From contig CAJXKJ010000007.1 of the NCBI GenBank assembly GCA_913055605.1, positions 18,243 to 82,242 of the forward strand: DNA of 64,000 nucleotides, written 5' to 3'. Positions 8,772 to 17,010 of this stretch are shown one piece after another (position 1 is the stretch's first letter; every line of letters starts with the position of its first letter). Position numbers and translations under genes: made by a program. Under the pieces are notes generated by a model. That model did not search any database. It was given only the letters and a program-made list of their open reading frames with translations, and was not told where the DNA came from. This DNA is from an uncultured Euryhalocaulis sp. Lineage in GTDB: Bacteria > Pseudomonadota > Alphaproteobacteria > Caulobacterales > Maricaulaceae.

Positions 8772-10532
8772 TCAGCGCGTCTGGAATTGCGGACTGGCGA
8801 TAAGCATCGCCCAGACCTGATCTGGCGACGTATCCTGCGCGGCGGCGTGCTCTATCGCCGCGACGAGGGCATTCACGTCCCGTTCCGGCAGGGCCAGGCC
8901 CGCCAGGTCTCCGGGCGCCGCCGCGGCCGGATCGACGCCCATGGAAACCCCGGCGAGACGGCCCTGAGAGAGCCGCTCCGCGAACGCGAAACGGGCGGTC
9001 AGGCTGGCGGGATCCAGCCAGTAGTCGTTGCGGTCGGGATAGCCGACAGGCTCCACATAGGCGTACAGCGGCTGGCCCATACGGCCGATGCTCTCGGCGA
9101 GCGCCGCCGCCTGGTGCACCGTGCCGTCGCTGCCCCGGATCGCGCTGACGGCGTATTCGAACGGCGTCTTGATTTTTGAACGCTTGGCGGCCTCGACCCA
9201 GAACGCCTCGCTCTGCGCCATCGTCCGGATCACCGCGGCGATGTCCCCGCCCGACGACAGGAACGCACCGGCCATCGCGTCGACCAGCGCCTCGGGCGGC
9301 GTTTCGCTGACGAACCGCGTCGCGATCTTGCCGGAGATATGGCGCGCCGTATCGGCCTGGCCGGCGATAACCTGCAGGGCGCGACGCCCTTGTTGCAGCC
9401 CCTCGCCGGCGGCGAACGTCTCGCCCAGCAGGGTCTTGGCCGAAGCATCATGCAGATCGGAGCGGAACAGGAAGCTGCCATGCTGCTCCACGCCCAGCGC
9501 CGCGGCGTTTTCCATCCCGCCCTGGAACCAGTCCTCCGTCGGGCCATAGAACGCCACGTCCCAGCCGGTCAGCATCCGGGCGAGCGCAGCGATGTCGGCG
9601 TCGGTAAAGCCGCCGCCGGCCCCCATCGTCTGATCCGCCAGGATCAGCCGCGCGAACGCTTCGTTCGGGCCGGTTCCGGCCCAGTTTTCCCGGGACAGGA
9701 TTTCGTCTTGCTCCGCCTCCAGCGCCGCGATTTCGTCTCTCGCCGCGCGGACGCGCGCCGGGCCGGCGTCGGCGCCGAGCCGTCCCATGAGCGATTGCGA
9801 AAATTCGATCTCCGACGGCGCTGCGAGATCCTCATGATAGGCGAGCATGCCGGGATGCGAGACGGCGGCCGTCAAAAGATCGCCGAAATGCCCGAGCGCG
9901 TTGGGGCGAACAGCTTCGCCCTCGAACGCGAGCACCCAGAGCCGGGCGTCGAACGCCGTGGGCGTCACATAGAAATGGTTCTGCCAGAAATCCGTCATGA
10001 CCTCGCGCAGCTGGTTCTCCGAATGAACCGCGCGCACGAGTTGCTGCTCGATCAGCTGGCTGTGCAGGTCTTCTTCCTGGGTCCGGAAGCCGAGTTTCGC
10101 GGACAGCTCTTCCAGAGCCCGGTTCTGCGCCGCCCGATCCGTCACCACGACGTCCCGGCCGGGAATCAGATCCAGGCGGCGCGCATGGGCGCGCACCTGG
10201 GAGCTGGTCGGATAGCGCCGGACCAGCGCCTCGTGCGTAAGGGACAATGCCTCAAGCCCCGCCAGCCGATCCTGGACATAGGCGTCCGGCGCGTTCGCGG
10301 AGAGCTGGCCCTCCAACCATTGGTCCAGGCCCATCGCAACAACCCGATCGACGTCGCCCGGACGCGCGCCGAAGGTAAAGCGGTCGATCAGCAGGGCCGC
10401 CGCCTGCCGCTCCCCGAGGCCCGCCGCCTCATAAGGGAACGCCGCATCCTCCGCGGCGAGCGCCGGCGCGGCGCCGGCCGCGGCGAGAAACAGTGACGAG
10501 CACGCCGCCAAGGCTGCGCGAATTGTGGACAT
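8772..10532 (-). CDS. DUF1800 domain exported protein
   Basis: 586 aa from the ATG at 10532 with GGGGGA upstream; an in-frame ATG at 10559 lacks this support. A signal peptide ends near ALAAEDA. DUF1800 features include LLIDRFTFGARPGD, the WQNHFYVTP block, LARMLTGWDV and KTLLGETFAAGEG. Family knowledge: function unknown, usually encoded next to a DUF1501 protein, as here. The gene diverges from the PepSY/TonB-receptor operon across a 500-bp region that contains the shared AT-rich element. Confidence 0.9.
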   Translation of the reverse strand: MSTIRAALAACSSLFLAAAGAAPALAAEDAAFPYEAAGLGERQAAALLIDRFTFGARPGDVDRVVAMGLDQWLEGQLSANAPDAYVQDRLAGLEALSLTHEALVRRYPTSSQVRAHARRLDLIPGRDVVVTDRAAQNRALEELSAKLGFRTQEEDLHSQLIEQQLVRAVHSENQLREVMTDFWQNHFYVTPTAFDARLWVLAFEGEAVRPNALGHFGDLLTAAVSHPGMLAYHEDLAAPSEIEFSQSLMGRLGADAGPARVRAARDEIAALEAEQDEILSRENWAGTGPNEAFARLILADQTMGAGGGFTDADIAALARMLTGWDVAFYGPTEDWFQGGMENAAALGVEQHGSFLFRSDLHDASAKTLLGETFAAGEGLQQGRRALQVIAGQADTARHISGKIATRFVSETPPEALVDAMAGAFLSSGGDIAAVIRTMAQSEAFWVEAAKRSKIKTPFEYAVSAIRGSDGTVHQAAALAESIGRMGQPLYAYVEPVGYPDRNDYWLDPASLTARFAFAERLSQGRLAGVSMGVDPAAAAPGDLAGLALPERDVNALVAAIEHAAAQDTSPDQVWAMLIASPQFQTR

Positions 10533-10609
10533 GGTTTCCCCCTTACGGCCGGACCGCAAAATCTGCGGCCAATCAGTGACGGGCGCGCCCGGACAGCAAG
10601 GAAATTACA

Positions 10610-10628
10610 GTTACCCCCTGCCGGTAAC
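10610..10628. repeat. GTTAC-N9-GTAAC inverted repeat
   Basis: A perfect 5-bp inverted repeat with a 9-nt spacer, 78 bp upstream of the DUF1800 start at 10532. A related arrangement, GTAAC-N6-GTTAC, occurs at 20486-20501. Possible regulator site; the evidence is sequence symmetry only. Confidence 0.3.
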
Positions 10629-10730
10629 GCCCGGCGCGCACAGCATCTCGGGCACGTCGCCGACACCCGCGCGACGCAGGGCGCCGGCCGGCGAGCGAAC
10701 GCAATAGCCGCCTGCTGGCGCAACGGAAGC

Positions 10731-10746
10731 GTTATGATATAACATT
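10731..10746. promoter_or_regulatory. AT-rich operator-like element upstream of the PepSY/TonB-receptor operon
   Basis: GTTATGATATAACATT contains a perfect GTTAT-N3-ATAAC inverted repeat and matches the element at 7420-7435 at 13 of 16 positions. It lies in the divergent region before the PepSY gene. Inferred: operator for the regulator that also controls the ExbB/DUF2149/CobN operon. Confidence 0.5.
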
Positions 10747-10760
10747 ACGTTACGTAACGT
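10747..10760. promoter_or_regulatory. Perfect 14-bp palindrome ACGTTACGTAACGT
   Basis: A perfect self-complementary sequence directly abutting the AT-rich element at 10731-10746. Such symmetry is typical of a dimeric repressor site. It could control the plus-strand PepSY operon, the minus-strand DUF1800 operon, or both. No copy was noticed upstream of the chelatase operon. Confidence 0.45.
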
Positions 10761-10823
10761 GAGTGAATCCTTCCCGAAACCGTAATTCGCTTTGGCTGCA
10801 CCATTTTCTGCACCAGAACCCGT

Positions 10824-10869
10824 GCCTTGCGCCGGGGCGGCACATGTCGGCCCGGCGCCGGGGCAAGGC
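10824..10869 (+). promoter_or_regulatory. GC-rich stem-loop in the leader of the PepSY/TonB operon
   Basis: GCCTTGC at 10824-10830 pairs with GCAAGGC at 10863-10869, with further GCCGG/CCGGC pairing inside and an alternative inner GTGCC/GGCAC pairing. It is followed by GTCTTTT. This could be a leader attenuator or incidental GC-rich folding. It does not match a riboswitch class that I recognise. Confidence 0.25.
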
Positions 10870-11031
10870 GTCTTTTGGGGAGGCGCCAAGACACAGGAAC
10901 GGACGCGTTTACCGCAGCCATCGCGCGAAGCCACCAGGCATGGACCCGCGCGCCGGATGCGGACGCAGCGGCTGCACGCACGGGGCGCGCCGGCCGTCAG
11001 CACAATGTTCGCCGGGGGCTGGAAGGATCTC

Positions 11032-12291
11032 ATGCGCAAGGGCTTGACGCTCGTGCACCGATACGCGGGTCTCGCCATGGCGATGTTTCTCATCGCAGCG
11101 GGGCTGACCGGGAGCATTCTGGTCTGGCACGAAGAGATCGACGGCGCGCTGAATCCGCGCTGGTTCCACGCACAATCGGACGGGCCGACCCTGTCGATTC
11201 CGGCGCTGATCGCGGCGTTCGAGCGGCAGGCGCCGGAGGCGGAGATCAGCTTCATTCGCCTGCCCGTGCACGAAGGGCGCAGCGTCGAAGCCAGCATGAG
11301 CGGATGGACCGACCCGGCCCGGCCCGGAGTCCGCATCAATCGCGTCTTCCTCGATCCGGCCACCGGGGACATCCTGGGCGTGCGCAGCACCGTGGAGCCC
11401 AGCGCCCTGCGGGCCGGGGAAATCATACCCTGGCTGTACCGCTTCCATTACTCGCTGACCCTGGGATCGACCGGCAGCTATCTGATGGGCTTCGCCGCGC
11501 TGGCCTGGCTGATCGACACGTTTGTCGCGTTCTATCTGACCCTGCCGCGGGGGAAATCCGTCTGGAGCCGCCCGTTCTGGAGCAAGTGGAAGCCGGCCTG
11601 GGGGATCAAGAAAAAGCGGCTGAATTTCGACCTCCACCGTGCGTCCGGCTTGTGGTTCCTGCCCGTCCTGTTCGTGCTGGCGCTGAGCGGCGTCTATCTG
11701 AATCTGAACGACGAGGTGTTCCGCCCTGTCGTCCACGTTTTCTCGCCGACCACGGACCCGCCCTATAAAGAGCCGGCCCTGTCCCAGCCGGTCCGCGAGC
11801 CGGCCCTGAGCTGGGGCGACGCGATCGCCCGCGCCGAGGCGGATATGGACGCCTCTGGCCGCGAACATGCGGGCGTGGCCTACATGAACCACTCCGCCGC
11901 GCGCGCCTATTACACCGTTTCCTTCAGGACGGCGCGCGATCTGGCGCCCGACCGTTCCGGCGCGCGCATCTATGTCGACAGCCGTACGGGCGAAATCCGC
12001 CACCGGGAAATGGTCGGCGAAGGGACGGCCGGCGACATCCTGATGGAGTGGCAGTTCCCGCTGCATTCGGGACATGCGTTCGGCTTGGCCGGCCGGATCA
12101 TCATCTTCGTCGCCGGCCTCGTGATCACCGCGCTGTCCGTCACGGGAATCATCATCTGGCTTCGCAAACGGCGCGCGCGCATGGGCATTCCCCGCGCCGC
12201 GCGGCGGCCGGGCGGCGCCCCTGCCGGCACGTCGGCGCCGTCCGCAGGCGCAGGCGCAGGCGCGGCCTCCCCCAGTTTTCGCAGTTCGTAG
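11032..12291 (+). CDS. PepSY-associated transmembrane protein (PiuB-like putative reductase)
   Basis: 419 aa from the ATG at 11032, with GGAAGGA upstream and an MRKGLTLVHRYAGL start typical of the family. The frame is open to an ATG at 10792, but those 80 residues are low-complexity and unlikely. Four hydrophobic segments are visible (about 12-32, 140-165, 205-225 and 360-385), with histidines near the membrane: HRY, RFHYS, DLHRASG and HSGHAF. Family knowledge: such proteins sit beside TonB-dependent receptors and are thought to reduce iron, or iron in chelates, at the inner membrane. It lies 45 bp before the receptor gene, so they form an operon. The C-terminus is Ala/Gly/Pro-rich. Confidence 0.88.
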   Translation: MRKGLTLVHRYAGLAMAMFLIAAGLTGSILVWHEEIDGALNPRWFHAQSDGPTLSIPALIAAFERQAPEAEISFIRLPVHEGRSVEASMSGWTDPARPGVRINRVFLDPATGDILGVRSTVEPSALRAGEIIPWLYRFHYSLTLGSTGSYLMGFAALAWLIDTFVAFYLTLPRGKSVWSRPFWSKWKPAWGIKKKRLNFDLHRASGLWFLPVLFVLALSGVYLNLNDEVFRPVVHVFSPTTDPPYKEPALSQPVREPALSWGDAIARAEADMDASGREHAGVAYMNHSAARAYYTVSFRTARDLAPDRSGARIYVDSRTGEIRHREMVGEGTAGDILMEWQFPLHSGHAFGLAGRIIIFVAGLVITALSVTGIIIWLRKRRARMGIPRAARRPGGAPAGTSAPSAGAGAGAASPSFRSS

Positions 12292-12336
12292 CGGCGGGTC
12301 GGACAGACCCGTCATTCATTCACCAGGAGTATGACA

Positions 12337-14448
12337 ATGTTCAAACCGACCCGGCCGTCCAGACGGTCCCATCTTCTGCGCACGGCCGCGCCGGCGCTGA
12401 CGGCGGCGCTGATCTCCGCGCCGGCCCTTGCCCAGCAGTCCGCGGTTTCGCAACGGGACACGATCGTGGTGACCGCAAGCCGCACCGCGCAGAGCGTGCT
12501 GGACATCCCCGCCTCCGTCGAAGTGATCAGCGAGGCGTCTCTGCTGAATACGCCGGGCGCGGACATCACCGACCTTCTGAAGAAGAACGCGTCGGTCGAC
12601 GTGATCCAGTACCCGGGCGGTCTGGCGGGCGTCGGCCTGCGCGGCTTCCGCCCCGAATTCTCCGGAACGAACAAGCGCGTGCTTGTCCTGATCGACGGCC
12701 GGCCGGCCGGCGCCGAAAGCATGGGCAATATCGCCACCGCCGGGCTTGCGCGGGTGGAAGTGCTCAAAGGCTCCGCATCCGCCATCTATGGCGCATCCGC
12801 CATGGGCGGCGTCGTGAACTACATCACGCGCAAATCGGAAGGCGAGATCACCGGCAGCATCAACGCCGGCTACGGCAGCTATGAGACGGCCAAGCTGGGC
12901 GCGAACATCGGCGGATCGCTGACCGAATCGTTCAATTTCGACCTGGGCGTCACCCACCTGTCCCAGAACGAAGACTATGAACTGGGCTCGGGCGGCGAAA
13001 CGCTTGGCGCGTTCGTGCAGGGCAACGGCGCCACCCGCCCGAATACGGAGTTCGTGAACAATAATTTCTATGCGCGCGGCGCGGTGAAACTGGGTGGCGA
13101 CTGGGAAGCGCAGATCCGCATCCTGGGCTATGACGCGCCGGACACCGAAACGCCGGGCGCCGAATCCGACGGGACCTCCGCGCAGAGCGACAAGGACGAA
13201 TCCAATATCGGCGGCGACCTGTCGCTGACCGGCTCTCTGGGCGCGCACCAGCTGATGGCGCTGTACTATCAGACCGAGGAAGAACAGGCCTATACGGACA
13301 AGCCGCCGAACGCCCAGCAATTTGTGAGTTCCACCAACGACATCAGCTGGAGCGGCCTGCAGCTTCAGGACAACTGGTCGCTGGGCGCGAACTATGACCT
13401 GATCCTGGGCGCCGACTATCAGAAGGTGGAGGAAGAATCCGCTTCCTTCGACGCGGCCGGCGCGCCGCTCGGCTCCTATTCCCCGGACTATGAGCGCGAG
13501 ACCATGGGCGTGTTCGCGGACCTGACCGCGCGCCTGTTCGGCGAACGCCTGATCGTCAATGTCGGCGGCCGGTACGACGAGATCGAGACCAGCACGCTGG
13601 CCACGCTGGGCCGCGCGCGCGTGTTCGCGCCCGGCGAGTCCAAGCTGGACACGTTCAATCCCCGCGCGGGCATCGTGTATCGCCCCGATGCGGACGGACC
13701 GTGGCGCATCCACGCCAGCGCCGGCACCGGCTTTGTCGTGCCGGACCCCGGCCAGGTCTCCGGCTATTACGAGCAGATCGTGGGCGGCCAGCGCCGCGTC
13801 ACCCAGGGCAATTCCGGCCTGGCCCCGGAGGAGAGCGAAAGCTACGACCTCGGCGTCGGCTATGACGGCTTCCTGTTCGGCCTGGACGTCACGCTGTTCA
13901 AGCTGGACGTGAAAAACCGCATCGCCAGCGTGCTGACGACCAACACGCCGGCCCTGCGCGTGACCAGCTATGAAAATGCGGCCGGATCAACCGCCGAGGG
14001 CCTCGAGGCCCAGGGCCAGTTCGATCTGGGCGGGCTGTTCGGCGGGCGCGAAGGCGTCTGGCAGGCGGACACCACGCTGACCTATTACTTCACGCGGGAG
14101 GAAGAGCTTTCCACCGGTCCGAGCACGATCCGCAACGTCGCCAAGTTCAAGGCGAATTTCGGCCTCGGCTTTGACGACGGCGTGTTCTCGGCCCGGATCG
14201 GCGGGCGGCACGTGTCCGGTATGGAGGATCAGGACTTCAGCGCCGGCCGGGTGTTCACCAACGGCGCCGGAGGCACGTTCGAATATCCCGAATTTGTCGT
14301 GTTCGACATCACCGCGGGCTGGCAGATCGACGACGTCAACCGCCTCTCGGTGAAGGTCGATAACATCACGGACAAATATTATTACGAGAAGGCGGACTAT
14401 CCGTTCCGCGGCCGCAACTTCCTCGTCGAGTACCGCAGGGATTTCTGA
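12337..14448 (+). CDS. TonB-dependent outer-membrane receptor
   Basis: 703 aa from the second ATG (12337), which is 7 nt after AGGAG; the ATG at 12331 is too close to that site. A signal peptide ends at ALAQQ, followed by a TonB-box-like DTIVVTASR. The plug domain (about 40-150) has LIDGRPAG, VEVLKGSASAIYGASAMGG and VNYITRKS. The barrel ends in a terminal Phe (EYRRDF), as needed for outer-membrane assembly. The region where haem receptors carry FRAP-His-NPNL reads differently here (GFVVPDPG, then GNSGLAPEE), with no clear haem-ligand histidine, so the ligand may be a siderophore, a corrinoid or another tetrapyrrole. It is operonic with the PepSY gene and shares an operator-like element with the chelatase operon. 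Confidence 0.93.
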   Translation: MFKPTRPSRRSHLLRTAAPALTAALISAPALAQQSAVSQRDTIVVTASRTAQSVLDIPASVEVISEASLLNTPGADITDLLKKNASVDVIQYPGGLAGVGLRGFRPEFSGTNKRVLVLIDGRPAGAESMGNIATAGLARVEVLKGSASAIYGASAMGGVVNYITRKSEGEITGSINAGYGSYETAKLGANIGGSLTESFNFDLGVTHLSQNEDYELGSGGETLGAFVQGNGATRPNTEFVNNNFYARGAVKLGGDWEAQIRILGYDAPDTETPGAESDGTSAQSDKDESNIGGDLSLTGSLGAHQLMALYYQTEEEQAYTDKPPNAQQFVSSTNDISWSGLQLQDNWSLGANYDLILGADYQKVEEESASFDAAGAPLGSYSPDYERETMGVFADLTARLFGERLIVNVGGRYDEIETSTLATLGRARVFAPGESKLDTFNPRAGIVYRPDADGPWRIHASAGTGFVVPDPGQVSGYYEQIVGGQRRVTQGNSGLAPEESESYDLGVGYDGFLFGLDVTLFKLDVKNRIASVLTTNTPALRVTSYENAAGSTAEGLEAQGQFDLGGLFGGREGVWQADTTLTYYFTREEELSTGPSTIRNVAKFKANFGLGFDDGVFSARIGGRHVSGMEDQDFSAGRVFTNGAGGTFEYPEFVVFDITAGWQIDDVNRLSVKVDNITDKYYYEKADYPFRGRNFLVEYRRDF

Positions 14449-14461
14449 CCCCGCGGCGCGC

Positions 14462-14486
14462 CCCCGGTGGGCTTCGGCTCCCGGGG
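14462..14486 (+). terminator. Hairpin with UUCG loop after the TonB receptor
   Basis: CCCCGG and GGGC pair with GCTC and CCGGGG around a TTCG tetraloop, with one bulged T. It lies 13 nt after the receptor stop. There is no clear T-run, so termination is likely but not certain. Confidence 0.5.
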
Positions 14487-14565
14487 CAACCCCTCCGCAT
14501 CCCTCTCATCGGCGCACAAACCCGGCGCAGCCCCGCCGGCTCCGTCCTCCGGCGTTCCGAACAGG

Positions 14566-14964
14566 CTAGTCGGCGCCGGTGACGTTGCCGATCTGGGTTC
14601 CGTCGGGCGTCATGACCGCGGTCACATAGCCGCCGTCGGCGCCGCTTTTCATCGGCGCGATGCGGATCGTGATCGTGTCGCCGGCCTCGAACATGTCCGG
14701 GCGGAAGCCCTGGCGGAACATGTTGTTGCGGCTGTGACCCTCGAACTCGATTTCGCGGGTGCCGCGTTCCTCGTCCGTGACCTCGAGGATCAGGCGCATA
14801 TGCGGGTTTGCGAAACGGGCCCGCACGACCTCGCCCTCGACCAGAACGGTGTTCTGGAAGTCGAACTGGGCGGCGGAGTGGTGGGCCATGGCCGGGGCGG
14901 TCGTCAGCAGGGTCGCCCCGGAGAGGGCGGCTGCGGTCAGCACGGCTGCGATCGGCTTTTTCAT
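14566..14964 (-). CDS. DUF6152-type small exported protein, copy 1
   Basis: 132 aa. A signal peptide ends near APAMAHH, and HHSAAQFDF follows directly, as usual for this family. The rest is a small beta-rich domain (VEGEVVRARFANPH, then IEFEGHSRNNMFRQGF). AGGAGAGA precedes the ATG. It is 30 nt downstream of the exported partner gene (14995-15744). A second copy of the pair, in the same order, lies at 52862-54480. Periplasmic; function unknown. Confidence 0.75.
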   Translation of the reverse strand: MKKPIAAVLTAAALSGATLLTTAPAMAHHSAAQFDFQNTVLVEGEVVRARFANPHMRLILEVTDEERGTREIEFEGHSRNNMFRQGFRPDMFEAGDTITIRIAPMKSGADGGYVTAVMTPDGTQIGNVTGAD

Positions 14965-14994
14965 TGTCTCTCTCCTTTATCGCGTCGGGCGCGT

Positions 14995-15744
14995 TTATTC
15001 CTGGACCATTTCGAGACCGGCCTCTTCATAGAGGCCCGCCATTTCGTCCAGCCATTTGGGTTCGCTGCATTCGTAGGTGAGGACGTGGTAGTCCTCCATT
15101 TCCTGCCAGCGCTTGGTCGTCGTGAACGGCTCTTCGAGGAAGACCGGATCGGTCATCGTCATTTCGGCGACCAGAATGCGGGCGCCGTCCTCGGTTTCGC
15201 CGTCCAGATAGTATTCCTCGACGATATGGGCCTGGTCGCTGTGCGGATACCGCGTGTCGACCTGGGTCTTCAGATTGGTCGTTTCCACGATCAGGCGGTC
15301 GCCTTCCCAGCGGGCCGTCGAGTAGCCGTTACGCTCCGGGAAGAACATGGAGGCGTCCTGCGCCTCGTCGCCGATATAGAGACGGCGGATTTCGGCGTGC
15401 GCCTCGTACAGCACGAAGACCTGTTCGGGGCGCTGGATGATCTCCATCGGGTAGCCGCCGGAGCCCAGCATCGAGGCGGGCATGCCGCTGCCGACGCAGG
15501 AATTGCCGGCGCCGTGGTCGGTGCCCTCGATCAGCGAATTGAAGTCGTCGGCGGCGCGCTGGCCGAATTCGGTCAGCTGCATCTGGTCGCCGGTGCCGGT
15601 GAAGGCCCCGGCCACGTTGCCGGCGCGGTAATTGGTCCAGGAGCCGGTGAAGTCCGGCTTGCCGCCGGTGGCGTCCTGTGCGGCGGCGGCGCCGGCGAGG
15701 GTGAGCGCGGCGCCCGCAAAAAGAGCGGTTTTCAGATGTGACAT
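14995..15744 (-). CDS. Exported protein partner of the DUF6152 protein, copy 1
   Basis: 249 aa from the ATG at 15744 with GGAGG at ideal spacing; longer upstream starts are unsupported. A signal peptide ends at AAAQD and the mature part begins with KPDFTGSW. Recognisable blocks are CVGSGMPASM, EIIQRPEQVFVLYE, ARWEGDRLIVETTNL and TDPVFLEEPFTTTKRW, which are shared in order with the longer protein at 53386-54480. I recognise the family by these blocks but know of no established biochemical role. It is upstream in a two-gene operon with the DUF6152 gene. Confidence 0.75.
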   Translation of the reverse strand: MSHLKTALFAGAALTLAGAAAAQDATGGKPDFTGSWTNYRAGNVAGAFTGTGDQMQLTEFGQRAADDFNSLIEGTDHGAGNSCVGSGMPASMLGSGGYPMEIIQRPEQVFVLYEAHAEIRRLYIGDEAQDASMFFPERNGYSTARWEGDRLIVETTNLKTQVDTRYPHSDQAHIVEEYYLDGETEDGARILVAEMTMTDPVFLEEPFTTTKRWQEMEDYHVLTYECSEPKWLDEMAGLYEEAGLEMVQE

Positions 15745-15761
15745 TCGGTTTTTCCTCCCTT

Positions 15762-15785
15762 CGCCCGCCACCCGAACGGCGGGCG
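15762..15785 (-). promoter_or_regulatory. Perfect 8-bp stem-loop just upstream of a ribosome binding site
   Basis: CGCCCGCC, an 8-nt loop, then GGCGGGCG. On the minus strand it ends a few nt before the GGAGG serving the gene that starts at 15744, so it would sit in the 5' leader and could affect translation or mRNA stability. No T-run follows on either strand. Confidence 0.4.
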
Positions 15786-15852
15786 TATCCCATTTCATGG
15801 TGTTTGTTTTGCTTCTACCGAAGGGTCCTAACCCTGTCACCTTGCCAATGTT

Positions 15853-17010
15853 TTAGATTGGCGCGGCTGAACCTGACCTGAACCGGGCCGCGAGCGATGC
15901 AACCGGGGCCGGGCGGATGACCGCTTCGGGCGGCCGGCGCAGCGACCGGGGCAGGTCCGGCCCCCGGCCGAAGCGCATGACCAGATCGGGCCGCCGGCCG
16001 GGAAAGCCGGCCAGCGCCGCGACGTCCGGTCGGAAGCGCGCGACCTCCACCGGCTGGTTCAGGAAGGCGGTCTTCAACCCCCGCGCCGCCGCCTCCAGGG
16101 CGAAGCGCTGGCAGGCGCGGCCCGCGGCGAACCAGCCGGCCGGCGAATCCTCATGCGCGGCGATCACCGCGAGGCCGGCGGAGGAACGCACATGGCCGGC
16201 GTATTTATCGTTCTCCGCCTCGGCCTTGAACCCGGACTCGAAGAACGCGTCGGCGATCCAGCCGGGCATGACCGGATTGCCGGATGCGCCGGTATAGAGC
16301 CCGTCGCGCGTCCGCGCCGCCTCGACCCGGTTGAAGCGCAGCCAGTGTTTCAGCTCGGCGACAAAGGCCGGGTCCGCCATCTGGGCGGTGTTGCCGGCGA
16401 CGACCAGCTCCAGCATCCGCTCCATCGCGGCCGGCTCGGTCAGCAGCGCGATGTCGGCGTCCGCCCCGCCCGCCGCCGCCAAGGCGCGCAGATCCGTGGC
16501 GGGCGCCGGGGCGCCGTCATAATCGGCGCGGACCGACATGCGCCGGGGAATGGCGGCAAAGCGCGCGCCGGCCTGCGCCGGGGCGGGCTCCAGACCGATG
16601 GCGATCCGCTCCGCCGCGAAATCCACGGCCGTGCGCAGGCCGGAGGCGCGGGCGGCCGTATCCAGATTCTCCGCCGCACAGCCGAGGCTGGCGTAAAGAT
16701 GGTGATCGTCGGGATCGACGACCGGGGTGCGGCGGCCGAAATCGGGCGTCAGCGCGATCTCGCGCTCGGCCAGCGTGAACCGCCAGGGCTGGGTGTTGTG
16801 GCCGTTGGCGGCCAGCGTTGCGTAATGGACGAGGGCGTGATGGCTCTGCGGAAACGCGCCTGTGGCCGGTTCCGCCGGGGCGTAGGTCCGTTCCGCCAGC
16901 GCGTCATACCGCCCGGCCTCTTGCCGCCGCCAGGCATACAGCCCGCCGGCGCTGAGGACGGCCGCGCCGCCCGCGCCCAGGATTACTTGTCTGCGACTTG
17001 GCTGCGCCAT
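15853..17010 (-). CDS. Acg-type nitroreductase-family FMN protein with signal sequence
   Basis: 385 aa from the ATG at 17010 (a GTG at 17013 immediately precedes it). The N-terminus SRRQVILGAGGAAVL resembles a Tat signal. ATLAANGHNTQPWRF is the nitroreductase/Acg FMN-binding signature; TPVVDPDDHHLYASLGCA, NPVMPGWIADAFF and GLKTAFLNQPVE also fit the Acg family. Family knowledge: many members bind or sequester FMN, with unclear catalysis. No obvious operon partner; the upstream FAD oxidoreductase ends 97 bp away on the same strand. Confidence 0.82.
   Translation of the reverse strand: MAQPSRRQVILGAGGAAVLSAGGLYAWRRQEAGRYDALAERTYAPAEPATGAFPQSHHALVHYATLAANGHNTQPWRFTLAEREIALTPDFGRRTPVVDPDDHHLYASLGCAAENLDTAARASGLRTAVDFAAERIAIGLEPAPAQAGARFAAIPRRMSVRADYDGAPAPATDLRALAAAGGADADIALLTEPAAMERMLELVVAGNTAQMADPAFVAELKHWLRFNRVEAARTRDGLYTGASGNPVMPGWIADAFFESGFKAEAENDKYAGHVRSSAGLAVIAAHEDSPAGWFAAGRACQRFALEAAARGLKTAFLNQPVEVARFRPDVAALAGFPGRRPDLVMRFGRGPDLPRSLRRPPEAVIRPAPVASLAARFRSGSAAPI

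Larger units (their letters stand above)
10533..11031. other. 500-bp divergent intergenic region between DUF1800 and PepSY genes
   Basis: No credible gene is seen; short frames here are low-complexity. It holds an inverted repeat GTTAC-N9-GTAAC (10610-10628), the AT-rich element shared with 7420-7435 (10731-10746), a perfect 14-bp palindrome (10747-10760) and a GC-rich stem-loop (10824-10869). The leader before the PepSY start at 11032 would be roughly 250 nt. A cobalamin riboswitch was looked for and not convincingly found. Confidence 0.6.

Noticed and set aside
10761..11031. Possible cobalamin riboswitch in the leader before the PepSY gene
   Set aside because: A B12-box-like stretch near 10920 (AAGCCACCAGGC) drew attention, but the core GGGAA and CCCCGCNACTG elements are missing, so I do not call it.
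10792..11031. N-terminal 80-residue extension of the PepSY protein from an ATG at 10792
   Set aside because: The extension is low-complexity and unlike the family; the ATG at 11032 has a ribosome binding site and the family start pattern.
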